64,000 bases of DNA from Aselliscus stoliczkanus (lineage: Eukaryota > Chordata > Mammalia > Chiroptera > Hipposideridae). Below the pieces are notes generated by a model. The model had not been told where the DNA came from. It saw only the letters and a program-made list of their open reading frames with translations, and searched no databases. The position numbers and the translations under genes are program-made. This document shows positions 10,730-22,075 of the stretch, piece after piece; position 1 is the stretch's first letter; every line of letters begins with the position of its first letter. Where the stretch lies: positions 82,540,687 to 82,604,686 of the forward strand of contig CM066732.1 of the NCBI GenBank assembly GCA_033961575.1, read 5' to 3'.

Positions 10730-11429
10730 CAAGGAAGTCTTCCTTGAAAGCAGTAACATTTTAGCATTATGGATTCAAAGTCATCATTGCAAAAGTGGGA
10801 TATGCACTAGCCATAGCTACTGTTCTCATGAACAGAGATGAATTTAAGGTGTAGGAGACAAAAGAAAAGAAAAGCTATACTGTAAGATATATATTAATCC
10901 CAGAACCATACTTAATGACTTGTAATCTGTATGCTGCTTTGATGTCCTAGGGCCTCAATCTTTTTTATAAAAAAAGTGAATCTGAATAAGGCTTTTATAA
11001 TTTGTTAAAGCACAGGATGAGTAATGTTAGCATGAGTTGAAGAAAACAAAACACTGGAAAGATATGTGGAGCTGTCAGTAATTCATCAGGGCCAGCCTAT
11101 TTTAGCACCTAATAATTTTTTCTGTGTGCCTTCTTTAGAAGAGAACAAATCAGAAAGCCAATGCAGTAAATTCTCACAGGGGAAACCATAATTCTATTGA
11201 TGTGCTTCAAGATGGCTTTTTGTTTTCAATTCTGCAAAAGCAGATCGATAAAACTAATGCAGGTTCTCTACTAAGATTTTTCTTCTACATTCATAGTTAG
11301 GAGACTTGATAACACTAGTTTAACTGATTCAGTGCTGGCAAGCATCATGGAGCAAGCTTTTGTAAAGTGGAATATAGGAGGTAAAAAAAATACAAAGACA
11401 AACAAAATATAGTGCTGGGTGGGGGGCAG
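10730..11429. other. Repeat-poor unique stretch
   Basis: No gene or recognised repeat. The part at about 11070-11260 is balanced in composition and carries AT-core motifs such as 'cagtaattcatcag' and 'cacctaataatttt'. It is a possible conserved non-coding element, which only alignment can decide. Confidence 0.4.
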
Positions 11430-11665
11430 TTTTCATTCATCGTTTAAGCATATGACCTCGTGAGTCAAGCTACCTATGTTTGAATTCTAGTTTTACTTAC
11501 TAGCTGTGTGACTTCACCAAGAGATTTGACCATTCTGGACCTAACTTGCTTCAAATATTAAACGAGGATAATGAGATTAGGGCATTAAATGACGCTATTC
11601 ATGTAAAAACCTTAGAAGTTCTAGCAAAATTTAAGTGTTCAATAAATGTTAACTTGTCATTGCTA
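11430..11665 (+). mobile_element. MIR SINE, near full length
   Basis: Sense MIR order is complete: 'tgacctcgtgagtcaagcta', 'ttgaattctag', 'cttactagctgtgtgact', 'taacttgcttcaaat', 'ggataatgag' and a 3' end 'tgttcaataaatgttaac'. These match the box-B-containing head, core and LINE2-like tail of MIR. Ancient and diverged. Confidence 0.75.
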
Positions 11666-12155
11666 CTACGGTGTGATTCTAATACTCGTGTTTTTTGAAC
11701 ATGGGCATACTTCCTAGGTCATTCAAAAATGATCAGAAATAATAATGCCATCCAAGGACACAAGAATCGATGCCTTTGAATGTAGATTTGGACAGAGTTT
11801 GGGATAGAGGCAAGGAGATAGTCCATGAGGGAAGAGAAGGAGTTTGGAAAGGTTTTTAACAATACCTGTCTTTTTATTTTTTTATTTTCTGTACTCCAAA
11901 GAGCAGATGGAAGAAGAAAATATCATACATGCTAACCAGGATGAAGAGGCCTAAGGGGACTATTGAAGCAGTCATGGCATTCAGCTGCTAACATTGTTTT
12001 CTAATGCTCATTCTGTTAGACTTAGTCTCATTCAAAACCATCCTTATTTCTCCTCTGAAAAGGAATGTAGTCAGTCCTTTCTATCTTCTTTACTGAAATA
12101 AGCTCATCTGTGTTCTCCATGCATTCTCTGGAATGGCCCAAATCCTCCTTTTTGA
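11666..12155. other. Unique non-coding stretch
   Basis: Nothing recognised. Confidence 0.45.
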
Positions 12156-12395
12156 CAACACAGCAGTTAAGACTCTTAGATACCAGTTCAGAGGCCTTCA
12201 CTTACCAGCTGTAGGGCTGGAATAAATAACTTAATCTCTTGCCTACACCTGAAACTTCACATCTTGCCTATGTCACCTGTGAAATCAGGCAACATTACCT
12301 GCTTCAAAGTATTGTGGGAGGTTTCAAAAAGATAATACATGCAAAGTGCTTAGCACGTGAAAAGTGAGTAGTGAATAGTAATTGTTAATACTATC
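12156..12395 (+). mobile_element. MIR SINE fragment
   Basis: Sense MIR motifs: 'cttaccagctgtagggctgg', 'ataacttaatctcttgcc', 'cacctgtgaaatcaggcaac', 'gataatacatgcaaagtgct' and 'tagcacgtgaaaagtgagta'. The core and tail spacing fits MIR. Confidence 0.7.
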
Positions 12396-12686
12396 ATTAT
12401 TCTTTGGTTTTAACTTTATTTTGTATAATTATTGTTGATATGTCAGGCTCTTGCTGGACAGTTGCTTTTTTCTATGAAGTCTATAGAAAAATATTTTAAG
12501 CTTCAATGAATATACATTATCCTAAATTCCTAAAAATCCTCATGTTCTATGTTAGGCAATAAAGCTCTTGAAATGTTTGAAGATAATAAATTTTCATTTC
12601 ATAGATATATCTGTGAGTGTTGCATTTGTAGGCTGAGTGTTTTCATTTTTCTTACACATATTGTAAGTATAAAATATGCTCATGTT

Positions 12687-12792
12687 GGGCCGGCCGAGTG
12701 GAGCGGTGGTTAAGCGCTGGCTTGGGAAGCCAGCGGCCCCGATTCGGTCCCACATGTGAGGGCCAGTGACACTGCCCTCAAAAAAAAAAAAA
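12687..12792 (+). mobile_element. Short tRNA-derived SINE, full length
   Basis: Copy 2 of the short SINE family. It has the head 'gggccggccgagtgg', the hairpin gctggctt-ggg-aagccagc, 'gattcggtccc' in the B-box position, the terminal motif 'gggccagtgacactgccctc' and an A-tail. A target-site duplication 'atgctcatgtt' lies at 12676-12686 and 12793-12803. Confidence 0.92.
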
Positions 12793-12803
12793 ATGCTCAT
12801 GTT

Positions 12804-13375
12804 AAAATAATCTCTTTATAATGTGTAAAGTAGTAGACCATAACAACTCCATACTTGTGCATGTCATTTCTAATTAGGCATGTTGGTGGAAGGAGGGTGT
12901 TGGAGGGAATTAGGCTTATTTGCACTCTCAAGGTTATAATTAGATGAAAGCAAAAATGGTTTCCACAAAGTTAAACATAAAAATACCAATACTGCATAAT
13001 GTATGATTTTCAGATATATAACAAAAATTTCTTCACCTTCACACAGATAAATGTGGTTCAAAACCCAGTATGCTATAAAAACTGCATTTACATTAACTTA
13101 TTATTTTCCCTGGAAGTGATTTTGAGAGATGTGTAAAAGGGAGAAATGAGATTGCTTTAGCTTTTGCTAATTTAAAAAATATGTGTCCATAACAGAATAT
13201 TTTCCTCAGCAATTCATATCCTAAGGCTTATCTTTAATACATTCAGCCAAAGCTTCCACTTAAGACTCGATAATAGCTCCCAGATGAGTGGTTCATTGTG
13301 CAATTGGGAAGTCAATGATATTTGAAGAGGAAATTGATAGTGGGGAAAAAATTACTAATAACAAACTTTTTTAAA
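12804..13375. other. Unique non-coding stretch
   Basis: AT-rich, no gene and no assigned repeat. Confidence 0.45.
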
Positions 13376-14300
13376 TTAATAGATTGTTTTTTGGAGAAAT
13401 TTTTGGATTACTGAAAAATTGAGCCAGTACAGAGTTCCCATATAACCCTTCCCCTATGCAATCCAGTGTCTCCTCTCGCTGACATTTTGCATCCGTGTGT
13501 TACATTTGTTGATACTGATATATGTTTATTTAGTAAAGTCCAGAGTTTACATTAGAGATCACTCTTGGTGTATATTCTTTAGGTTTTGACAGATGTATAA
13601 TGACATGTATCCACCATTATGGAATCATACAGAGTAGTTGCACTGATCTAAAAATGCCCTGTGCTTCACCTTTTCATTTCTCTCTCCCTCTCCGCAAACT
13701 CCTGGCAACCACTGATTTTTTTACTGTCTTCATAGTGTAGCATTTTCCATAATATTATATAATTAGAATTATATAGTATGTAGCCTTTTCAAAAAAATTT
13801 ATTTCACTTTGCAATATGAATTTAAGGTCCCTCCATAATTTTCTGTGACTTGATAGCTCATTTTTTTTATTGCTGAAGAATGTTTCATGATATGAATGTT
13901 TCACAGTTTGTCCATTCACATATTGAATGCTTCCAAAATTGGCAATATTAATAAAGGTGCTATAAATATGAGTTTTGGTTTTTGGGTAAACATAAGCTGT
14001 CAACTCATTTGAATGAGAGTCCCTTGTCAGGATCTGTGTCATCAGTTTTTTTGGACTTTAACCATTCTAATAAGTGTATAGTAGGATATCATTGTTGTTT
14101 TCATTTTCAATTCCCTGATAAGAAATTCTGATGAATATCTTATGATGCTTTTTTGTCATCTATGTATCTTTTTTCATCAGGTATCTGTTAAGATCTTTTG
14201 CTATTTTTTAATTGGGCTGTTTGTAACTTTTGTGGAGTTTTAATTCTTCTATGTATATTTTTGATATCAGTTCTTGATATGTGTTTTACCATCACTGTTT
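13376..14300 (-). mobile_element. Old L1 3' end, antisense
   Basis: The antisense L1 3'-UTR motifs 'gtacagagttcccatata', 'caaactcctggcaaccactg', 'gtccattcacatattgaatg' and 'aattccctgata' occur in the expected order, running towards ORF2. The 95-codon frame at 13755-14042 is a shadow of this. Divergence points to an old L1M-type subfamily. Confidence 0.7.
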
Positions 14301-14304
14301 TATA

Positions 14305-14450
14305 AGACTTTTCTAAAACAGTTGTAGTTTACAAAAAAAAAAAAATCGAAAGATACCAGAGAGTTCCCATATACCCTAAACAGTTTTCCTATTTTTAATA
14401 TGTTACATTAGTAACAAACATCAATTTTACTAATTAATCACCAGAAAATA
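14305..14450 (-). mobile_element. Second old L1 3' fragment, antisense
   Basis: Repeats the 'ccagagagttcccatatacc' motif seen at 13430, here after an A-run (14333-14345, T-run complement), and continues through 'atgttacattagtaac'. A separate L1 3' end in the same orientation abutting the first. Confidence 0.55.
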
Positions 14451-15718
14451 TGAAAGTTGATACAAGACCCAAACACTATCAGTCTCCTGAGGACAATAAG
14501 GAACCACGAGTCCCTGCTGTTCAGTGCCCCCGGATACTATTGTTCAGAGGCACTCAGACATTTTGCATTGATTGCCCATCTAACATCAATAGCAATAATT
14601 ATATGTTAACTTTAGTTAACAGCTTCCAAGTGAGTACAATATGTGTTCTTATAAGGAACTTATGATTGGGTAAAAGAGTGAACAAAGTGAGCTGATCAAG
14701 CCCTTTCAATTCTGTGATCCCTTTTCTTTTCTGCCTTCGTGTTTTAGGTAGAATAGGGTAACGTTGTGATGTGTTTGTTACCTTTATGTATGAAATAAGC
14801 AAACAAAGGCCCAAGAGATATAATAGGGTCTCACATTTCCTTTCCAGTGAGCATTCACCTATACAGCTCACAAAAGATTCACTCTCCTCAAGTTGATCAA
14901 AAAGACAAAAATAACAAGCTCTATCTTTCCTATTGTTCATATTCTTCCTTTGTTCATTGCTTGTTTTGAGCCCACATGTTTTGCTGCAGCAGTCCTAAAC
15001 AAAGTCAGAATTACCCCAAAGACCACCACCCTTTCTTGTAAATGCACAAAAGTTTGCTTTATGCTTAAAATTGCTTATTATATAAAATAAAATGCTATGT
15101 TTTATCACGTGTTAAAATCTCAACCCAAGTACCACATCTATTTTAAAAAACAATATATAAAACAAAGTAATTTTTGTTGTCAGTAACCTCTATATTAGAA
15201 TTATAATGTCAAATCTCAGATCAGTACTACAATGAAAAGTTTTGCCCGCTTACATATTTTTTTTCTGAATAACATCAACCTTCAAACCCTGAGGCAGTTC
15301 CTTTTTCTATATGTTTAATTTTTTTTTCCAACAGATGGTATCAAACTATCTCATTACTGAGCAAAATCTTCTTGAGACCCTGAATTTTCACATTTGTCAC
15401 AAAAGGTGTTTTTTTTGTAAGTAAGGTATTTTAGCTTAAATTTCTTATATATGATAGAAAATATCTCAACAAGATGTGAATGAATTTTAAATCATCCTTG
15501 GAGGTATTGAACGACTGTGTCCATTAAAACACTCAGAATGTTTCACCTCATATTTCGGGTTATGAATTTAACATTGTTCCTTGAATTTGTATTTGTTGCT
15601 TAACTTGGACTTTTCTATTTAACATTAATTTCCTTAGCATTTAGTTCTTGATTTATCCCTGATGCGTATGTGCTCTCCAATAACAATTCTAACTCTTTTT
15701 GCTATTGTGTATAATACT
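14451..15718. other. Unique non-coding stretch
   Basis: No gene, no clear repeat. The short frames (up to 113 codons antisense at 14599-14940) have no family features. Confidence 0.45.
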
Positions 15719-15781
15719 TTGTGTGTGTGTACATTTGTGTGTTTGTGTGTGTGTGCGTGTGCATGTGTGTGTGTGTGTGTG
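15719..15781. repeat. Imperfect (TG)n microsatellite
   Basis: TG units interrupted by TACATT, TT and GCGTG steps. Confidence 0.9.
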
Positions 15782-15959
15782 CATGACTTGTAAGGGATGA
15801 CTTGTAAGGAATGTAGGCATTTAAAATATATTCAAGTGTTTAATAAATATCCAAGCAACAAATATGGTTTCTGTTCTCATGTCTTATAAAACTCCAAATC
15901 CTAAAATTTGCATAATACAATGATTATAAAGCCCATTTCCTTTCAAACATAATAAACTA

Positions 15960-16120
15960 AATGATTTTTTAAAGTTTTATTAAAGCATGATATAAACACA
16001 TAAAAGGCACATATAAGAATACATTTTTTTTTTTAAATTTTATTTTTAATTAGTTTCAGGTGTACAACACAGTGCATTAGTTATACATTTTACCCCTCAA
16101 AGTGAATACATTTTAATGGG
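15960..16120 (-). mobile_element. Short L1 3' fragment, antisense
   Basis: 'gtttcaggtgtacaacacag' near 16055-16074, preceded by a T-run, is a typical antisense L1 3'-UTR phrase. Only a small piece remains. Confidence 0.5.
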
Positions 16121-16384
16121 CTTTCACAAACTAAAGTCATCTACAAAACCATTACGCTAGCAATACTCATGCTCCCTTCTGGGTCCTGTGGAGCGCTTGT
16201 CACCTACAGTTACAAGTTGTGGTCTACAAGCGCAAATAATAAACAGAAAATAGAATGTTGATCAGAGAATCTATTTAAAAACCCAGAAAATTGTCGGGAC
16301 ATTTTTTCACAGAGCAAGACCTCACACATCAGCAACATTCAGCCCCATCAGACACCGGCTATTATGACAGAAGGACAATAATGC

Positions 16385-16570
16385 TTGGAAGTCGAAAACT
16401 GGAGTTAGTTTTGTCTAAGCTCTTCAATTCAATATGCCTTGAAACAGATCAACTAAATCAATTGCTGAACCTCAGTTTGTGTATTACTGTAAGGAGTATG
16501 ATAATACATTCCCTCAGATCTTTGAGGTTCAGATGGAAAAACACAATGAAATTGCCTGATAATTTTAAAG
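16385..16570 (+). mobile_element. Possible MIR remnant
   Basis: 'ctggagttagttttgtctaa' then 'tgctgaacctcagtttgtgt' matches the MIR order with heavy decay. The 122-codon open frame at 16291-16659 covers this remnant, so I do not call it a gene. Confidence 0.35.
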
Positions 16571-16659
16571 GACCTTGTTTTTGTTTACACAGGATTTCCC
16601 CTATTTCTGTTAGTGCGGTAACTCTTAGATGTTCAATCATGCCTTCAAAACATCTCTAG

Positions 16660-18180
16660 TATTACAGCACACATTTTTTCCATACTTGCATAGTCTTCAT
16701 CAGAAATGAAATTGTCATAATATTGATATAATCAATAACAGATTTCTTAACTATGCTTCCACCATAATATTACAAAATTGTTTCCGAAACAAAAGTTCTG
16801 CTTTTTAAAAATCACTTCATTATTATTTCCTACATAAGATGTGTTTTCAGTAATAAATCACACATTTTTTTCAAATCAGAGAGATTAAAATATTATTACT
16901 TAAATTTGCTGCAGAATCATTGCCCTCTCACTACCTAGATTTCTTTTTTAATACATTTAAATAAGTGACACAACTATTTTTGAAGCTCTTATTCTAGACC
17001 TATTTAAGCATCAATGACACAGTCATGTAAAAAACAAATTCACGTCATTTCATAGGATTTTATTTTATTGAATTTGGTACATAGGCTTTTGTGAATGAAA
17101 CATGTGCTAAAATTATTACCCATGCTATTTGGTAAACATAGAGAATGAAAAAATGTCTGCTTTGTGGAAGAAGAAATAATAAAATATGTTGCTAGTTTTT
17201 TTTTTTATGTTGAAGCTGAAAATACAAATATCCTATTAAAAGATAAACATAATAGAAAAGAAAAAAACTATAAACAGTATTGGCTGGTTTAATTTAAGAT
17301 TCTAAAAATGCAACCACATATCATCAATCACCAAGTGCTTACTACATGCTCAGAGAAGCTCTAATTATTATGCAGAAACTATATAAAGACATCATTCCTC
17401 ATGATTTAAATTAGTTATTGCACTATAAACTCAGCATTGAAGGTCTTGGGTCTGAGTCCTGGATTTCTTTTTGCCCCTAGACTTGCAGGCCCTTATAGAT
17501 CTCTGCCTCCCTTTCGTAGTCCAAATATGTGGATTCCTGCCCACAATTACTTGTTTGGATTCAAGATCTTCTTCCAGGGCTAAAACTTTGCTAATGTTTA
17601 GAGTACTAAACATTTGCCTGTTCCTTGCCAGCTTCCAATTCTTAAGGTCTCAATCACTTTCTCCAGACTTTTTAGGTGAATATTGCTCCATCTGCTCTCT
17701 TTCTGATTTCTGGGCACTGATGTCAACTAGAAATTCCCATCTGTAGTACCCAGCCATCAAATTTAGTTCTCTTGGGTGTTAACAATCAAATTTATGCCCC
17801 TTTGACAACACAATTTGGAGACCCAGATTTCTCTAATATTGGAGATTATGTGTGCAGTGTGAAGAAAACTGGAATATCCCTATAGGCTTAGGAATTCTAT
17901 AGTTTAGCCCATGTTCCAGGAAGAAGTAAAGAATATGACATTAAAGGCAGAGAATGATGTGACCAGTACTGAAACAGATACTGTATTTCTGAGTCATGTC
18001 ATGGTCTTTATGATTTTGAGCCAGTTGGAAAATCTTTGAAAAACAACAATATTCTAAATAAAGACACCACAAAGCCTTGAACACCATGTAAACTCTGGAA
18101 ATTCTAAAAGGTTTTCATTATGTACACAAATTTGTTAAAGAAGGATAAAAAAAATTAAGTGTTTTCTCATGTTGATTATA
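16660..18180. other. Unique non-coding stretch
   Basis: No gene and no assigned repeat. A 91-codon open frame at 17471-17746 (+) is hydrophobic and unsupported. Confidence 0.4.
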
Positions 18181-18733
18181 TGAGGTCAGGTAATTGAGTT
18201 CGCAAACTCATTCTAGAAAAAGTGTGACATGCCTCATTGCTGAATATCTCTACGGTCACCTTCAAAGTACTCCCCTTGGGAAGCTATGCACTGACACCAG
18301 CACCTAGTCCACCCTTCAAAGCAATTTTGGAACTCTTTCTCTGTAATGGCCATCAGAGCTGTTGTATTACCTTTGATGTCCTGAATGTCATCAAAATGTC
18401 TTCCTTTCAATATTTCCCTTATGTTCGAGTAAGAAAGGAAGTCTTTGGGGGCCAGATCAGGTGAGTAGGGAGGGTGTTCCAATACAGTTATTTGTTTACT
18501 CACATAGTACCATGTGAGCTGGTGCATTGTTGTGATACAAGAGCCATGAATTGTTGGTGAAAAGTTCAGGTTGTCTGACTATTTCAAGCAGCCTTTTCAG
18601 CACTTACAAACAGGCACCTTGGTTAAACCATTTGTCCAGTTGGTACAAATTCATAATGAATAATCCCCCTGGTGTCAAAAAAAGGTTAGCAACAGCGTTG
18701 CAACAAGTTTGCGAACTTAATTGCCAGACCGCA
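18181..18733 (-). mobile_element. Internally deleted mariner (Tc1/mariner) transposon
   Basis: The ends are imperfect inverted repeats of about 30 bp. The left end reads 'tgaggtcaggtaattgagtt'; the reverse complement of the right end reads 'tgcggtctggcaattaagtt'. Both continue 'cgcaaact'. TA dinucleotides flank both (18179-18180 and 18734-18735), the expected target duplication. The 553-bp element is less than half the usual length of about 1.3 kb and carries only the C-terminal part of a transposase on the minus strand. Confidence 0.88.
18234..18527 (-). pseudogene. Mariner transposase C-terminal remnant
   Basis: The longest open piece is 97 codons. It contains 'EHPPYSPDLAPKDF', where the Asp of 'SPDLAP' is in the position of the second catalytic Asp and 'KDF' near that of the third in the D,D34D triad. 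It ends 'CIASQGEYFEGD', a mariner C-terminal signature. The N-terminal DNA-binding region and first catalytic Asp are missing, so the protein cannot be active. Family transposases cut and paste DNA between TA sites. Confidence 0.85.
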
Positions 18734-18814
18734 TACACATATATGGCCATCAAGAGAAAAGTTCCAGAGTTAAAAGAGCTACACATAAAATAGTAGCAAG
18801 TAGGAGAAAGCAAT

Positions 18815-19100
18815 ATACACTTTAGTCCTTAATTCACCAAGATTTTAAAATACAATAATAGAGTTGGAAGAATTTAGTCAAGAAGGGAGTGATACTTGAT
18901 CCTGAAAAAGAATTAGGAAGAGAATGGAGGAGACTTTCAAGAATCAGTGGATTTATCTGATGAGATGTATTGTGGCAGGAATTGGTGCCAGGTTCCTAAG
19001 GCAGAGAAAATCAGTCTAAATACTTCAGCATTATGCTGAGGAGTAGTAGGAAATTCAATTAGCCCAGGGAGAGCAAGGCAAATTAAGGACTACCTCGAAA
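18815..19100 (-). mobile_element. Possible L2 remnant, antisense
   Basis: The order 'aagggagtgatacttgatcc' then 'gagaatggaggagactttca' and 'ggcaggaattggtgccagg' weakly resembles the antisense L2 region. No sharp ends. Confidence 0.3.
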
Positions 19101-19174
19101 GGAGGAAAAGAAGATGAGAATAGATGTAGTCAAAGTATAAAAACATAGATAGATTTGGAACAAGGGAAAGATGT

Positions 19175-19286
19175 TGTTTTTTTTGTTGTTGTTTTTTTTT
19201 TTAGTTGCGCCATCCTGCTACCTGTTGGCAGCTCAGCAGCTGCTCAGCTCGGACTGGGCATCGAACTGCTGTTGCTCAGAGCTCAA
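19175..19286 (-). mobile_element. 5'-truncated SINE (second family), 18-bp TSD
   Basis: A T-rich left end (the reversed A-tail) precedes 'gccatcctgctacctgttgg' and 'gaactgctgttgctcagagc'. These also occur in the SINE nested at 36703-36858. The tRNA-like head is missing at the right end, so this copy is 5'-truncated. A perfect duplication, 'ggaacaagggaaagatgt', lies at 19157-19174 and 19287-19304. Confidence 0.88.
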
Positions 19287-19304
19287 GGAACAAGGGAAAG
19301 ATGT

Positions 19305-20001
19305 ATGTCTTCACATATTACATCTACTTTATTTACTCTTTTTTTGTCTGTTAAATTACTATTGATAAGTGTGGTCTAGGTCAGTCAAGTTCATATTAAA
19401 TTGTAATTGACTATCATAGAATTCTTTGGGATCAGCATAGGAGGAAGTTTGGAGGGGATTGTCAAGCAGATGAAGTATAAGTCTTCCACCCCTGACTCAC
19501 TGCTTTGATCTGGTTTATATATTGTGATTCTGTTTCACATTTGTTTGAAATCTACCTTCAGCAAATTAGAATATTATGATTCACATTATAGATAGCAAAA
19601 TCACAAATTCTAGGTATGGAAATGGACTTTGCAGACTAAAAAAAATTCAAATTGATGGTTGCCTGCCTCAAAAATGCCTAGAATAAATTCGGAGCTCAAA
19701 AATCTTTTCAAATTTTTAAATTAGAGTTAGGAAATCTGAAACTAAGATTAAAGATGATTGGCCTAAAAGCTCACAGAATCTGGTAATAGGGAGGACATTT
19801 GCCTTTAGGTCATTTGACTTTGTAGATTCTTCTTAGTTTCCAACTCTGACCCTGAATTTCCACTTTTGATATTGTGTTGCAGTTTCATTGCTTGTTATAA
19901 TATATATATATTATATTTAGTCAAAGAATGATGCGGATGGAACACCAATCCTGGAATCAAACAATTATATATTAATCATAATCTCAAAACTAATATTTTT
20001 T
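19305..20001. other. Unique non-coding stretch
   Basis: Nothing recognised except a short TA run at about 19900. Confidence 0.45.
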
Positions 20002-20019
20002 AACAACAGATACATTTAT

Positions 20020-20448
20020 TTATTTATTTTTAAAGATTTTATTGGGGAATTGGGGAGGGGAACAGCGTTGGGAATCAAGGAAGGAGAACAGACAAGTTGC
20101 TCTCTTTTTGTTCTTCAGTCTAGTTGCGGAGGACGTTGCTTCACTGGCCCATGTTGGTATCGTCATTGCGCTCTTCCCGGATGAGGTAGATCGGTCGCTG
20201 GTCTCTGGATGGTCACTCACCGTGGCTATTAGCAGCTCACGCTGGCTGCTGGCCACTCACTGTAGCCTATGGCAGCCCACTGCAGCAGGGGCTGCAGCCA
20301 ATACCGTCGCTGGGGCTCGCAGCCCAGCTCCAGGTGGAGCTGTTGTTAGCTGTAGAGGGCAGTGTCACTGACCCTCATCAGTGGGATCCGAACCCCGGCC
20401 GCTGGCATCCCAAACCAGCTCTTAACCAATGCGCCACTCAGCCGGCAC
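20020..20448 (-). mobile_element. Long composite SINE, about 430 bp
   Basis: Read on the minus strand from 20448, the element has a tRNA-like head closely related to the short SINE family ('gccggctgagtggcgcattg', and the 'cagtgacactgccctc' terminal motif near 20362). A longer body follows with 'ctccaggtgg'-type and repeated 'agctcac/agcagcccac' stretches, then 'ctccgcaactagactgaag' and 'aataaaatctttaaaa'. The duplication is 'aacaacagatacatttat' at 20002-20019 against 'aacaatagatacatttat' at 20449-20466 (one mismatch). The 109-codon frame on the + strand is a by-product. The same element occurs at 36299-36896. Confidence 0.88.
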
Positions 20449-20799
20449 AACAATAGATACATTTATATTGTATTAAATTTTCAAGGTTATTCTCCCTCGT
20501 TCAAAATGGATTCATAGACCAACTCCAGTACCTCTACCCAATCACATTTTAGAAGACACATCATCAATATTTGCATGTCTCATTAGCAGAACTGTTTTAA
20601 TCCTTCATAAAGGTGAATTATTTCTCCCAATTTATTCTAAACTCAGTTGAATCACTTTTTTAAAAAGCATACCATCTATTACAGGCTTTGGCTATTGTCT
20701 AATTCCCTCACATCTACATCACTACTTAATGTATTTTGTAAGACATTTTAGTACTTTAACAACAACAAAAAATTACTTAAATCATCCAGCTATCATCAT

Positions 20800-20925
20800 C
20801 TATTGGCCACAGTCTCTAGGCAAGGCACTGAGCCAAATGCTGCAGGGTAAACACCAGACAAAGTACCATTTTTGTGCCTTTGGAAAGAGTATTTTAGAAT
20901 GTGAGGTACAGATATTCCAATGAGA
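20800..20925 (-). mobile_element. L2 fragment, antisense
   Basis: 'tctaggcaaggcactgagcc' then 'aaatgctgcagggtaaacac' corresponds to the antisense L2 phrase 'gccaggcactgtgc...gggatacagcag'. Confidence 0.5.
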
Positions 20926-21000
20926 AAAAGGTTCTGAAGCACTTACAATGCAACCTACAACTGAGGGCAAATCAAATTCAAAATTAAAATAATGCAGGCT

Positions 21001-21099
21001 GGGGCCGACCGAGTTGCGCAGTGGTTAAGCATTGGCTTCGGAAGCCAGTGGCCCGGGTTCAGTCCCACATATGAGGGCCAGTGACACTGCCCTCAAAAA

Positions 21100-21146
<47 letters not shown>

Positions 21147-21189
21147 AATAAAATAAAATAAAATAAAATAAAATAAAATAAAATAAAAT
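21001..21189 (+). mobile_element. Short tRNA-derived SINE with expanded A-rich tail
   Basis: Copy 3 of the short family: 'ggggccgaccgagttg' head, hairpin with one mismatch (cggaagcc), 'gggccagtgacactgccctc' end. The tail has grown into (AAAT)n (about 21098-21145) then (AAAAT)n (about 21146-21189). The duplication 'aaaataatgcaggct' is at 20986-21000 and 21190-21204. Confidence 0.93.
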
Positions 21190-21204
21190 AAAATAATGCA
21201 GGCT

Positions 21205-22026
21205 GTAGAAGTAACATCTTCTATGTGAGAGGTCATGTGCTATTGCACTCTTATCTGGCCTAATCCATCTGGCATCTAGCTGCTCCATTACCATTAGTGT
21301 TGTCTATGGTTTATTAGACATTGTTGTGTGTTTTGTTGCATGCTTACCCTGCTGTGAGCCCTCTGGAGGGCTAGATGAAACTGTTTCTACATTCTCTGAC
21401 AATCTTGACTTTAGCCTGGAAGATTCATCCCCTGAATTGTCCTTCTGAATCTAGCAAGCCTTCATCCTATTGTCATTGTTATGTTGTATTCCCAAGATGT
21501 TAATGGGTATCACAAGCAGATCCAGCACACTCACTGGCCCCCATCTTTGTCAAAAGGAAAATTCTTCAGCTCAGATGAGTATTTAATGGGCTGAAATTCT
21601 CTGCTCAATGTAAGAGCAGAACATAACCTCTCACACATCTGAAATTCATTGGTATTTAACGTCAAGGGTAGGTTAGCTCAAAAGAGTGAAAATACTGCCT
21701 CCATCAAGTCACTGTTAAACTACTGCTTTAGCTGATTTACAAAATTTTTTACCCTACTATATTATCATATTACTATGATTTTAAATATATATCCTATCTA
21801 CCATCAGTTCATTAATCAGAGAAAGTGAGGCCATAAATGTAATAGAGGCACAGGTCATTCCAAAGGCGATACAAGACAGACCTACAGGTATAAGTGTGGG
21901 TAGGAACTGTACAGTCGGGGCAGAGTCAACATGTAGGTAAGGCAGGGCAACTCAGTAAGATCCTGAAAGTACCAGGCCAGAGTACAGCCATGATCAGCAC
22001 ATCAACGAGGAAAGGAAAGGAGAAAA

Positions 22027-22034
<8 letters not shown>
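21205..22034. other. Unique non-coding stretch
   Basis: No gene or clear repeat. Confidence 0.45.

Positions 22035-22072
<38 letters not shown>
22035..22072. repeat. (AT)n microsatellite
   Basis: About 19 AT units preceded by an A-run from 22022, suggesting birth from a poly(A) stretch. Confidence 0.95.

Positions 22073-22075
<3 letters not shown>

Noticed and set aside
14599..14940. 113-codon minus-strand open frame
   Set aside because: No domain or splice evidence; AT-rich and unconserved-looking by eye.
16291..16659. 122-codon open frame
   Set aside because: Overlaps a MIR-like remnant; no domain, low-quality composition.
20042..20371. 109-codon open frame
   Set aside because: Lies entirely inside the composite SINE.
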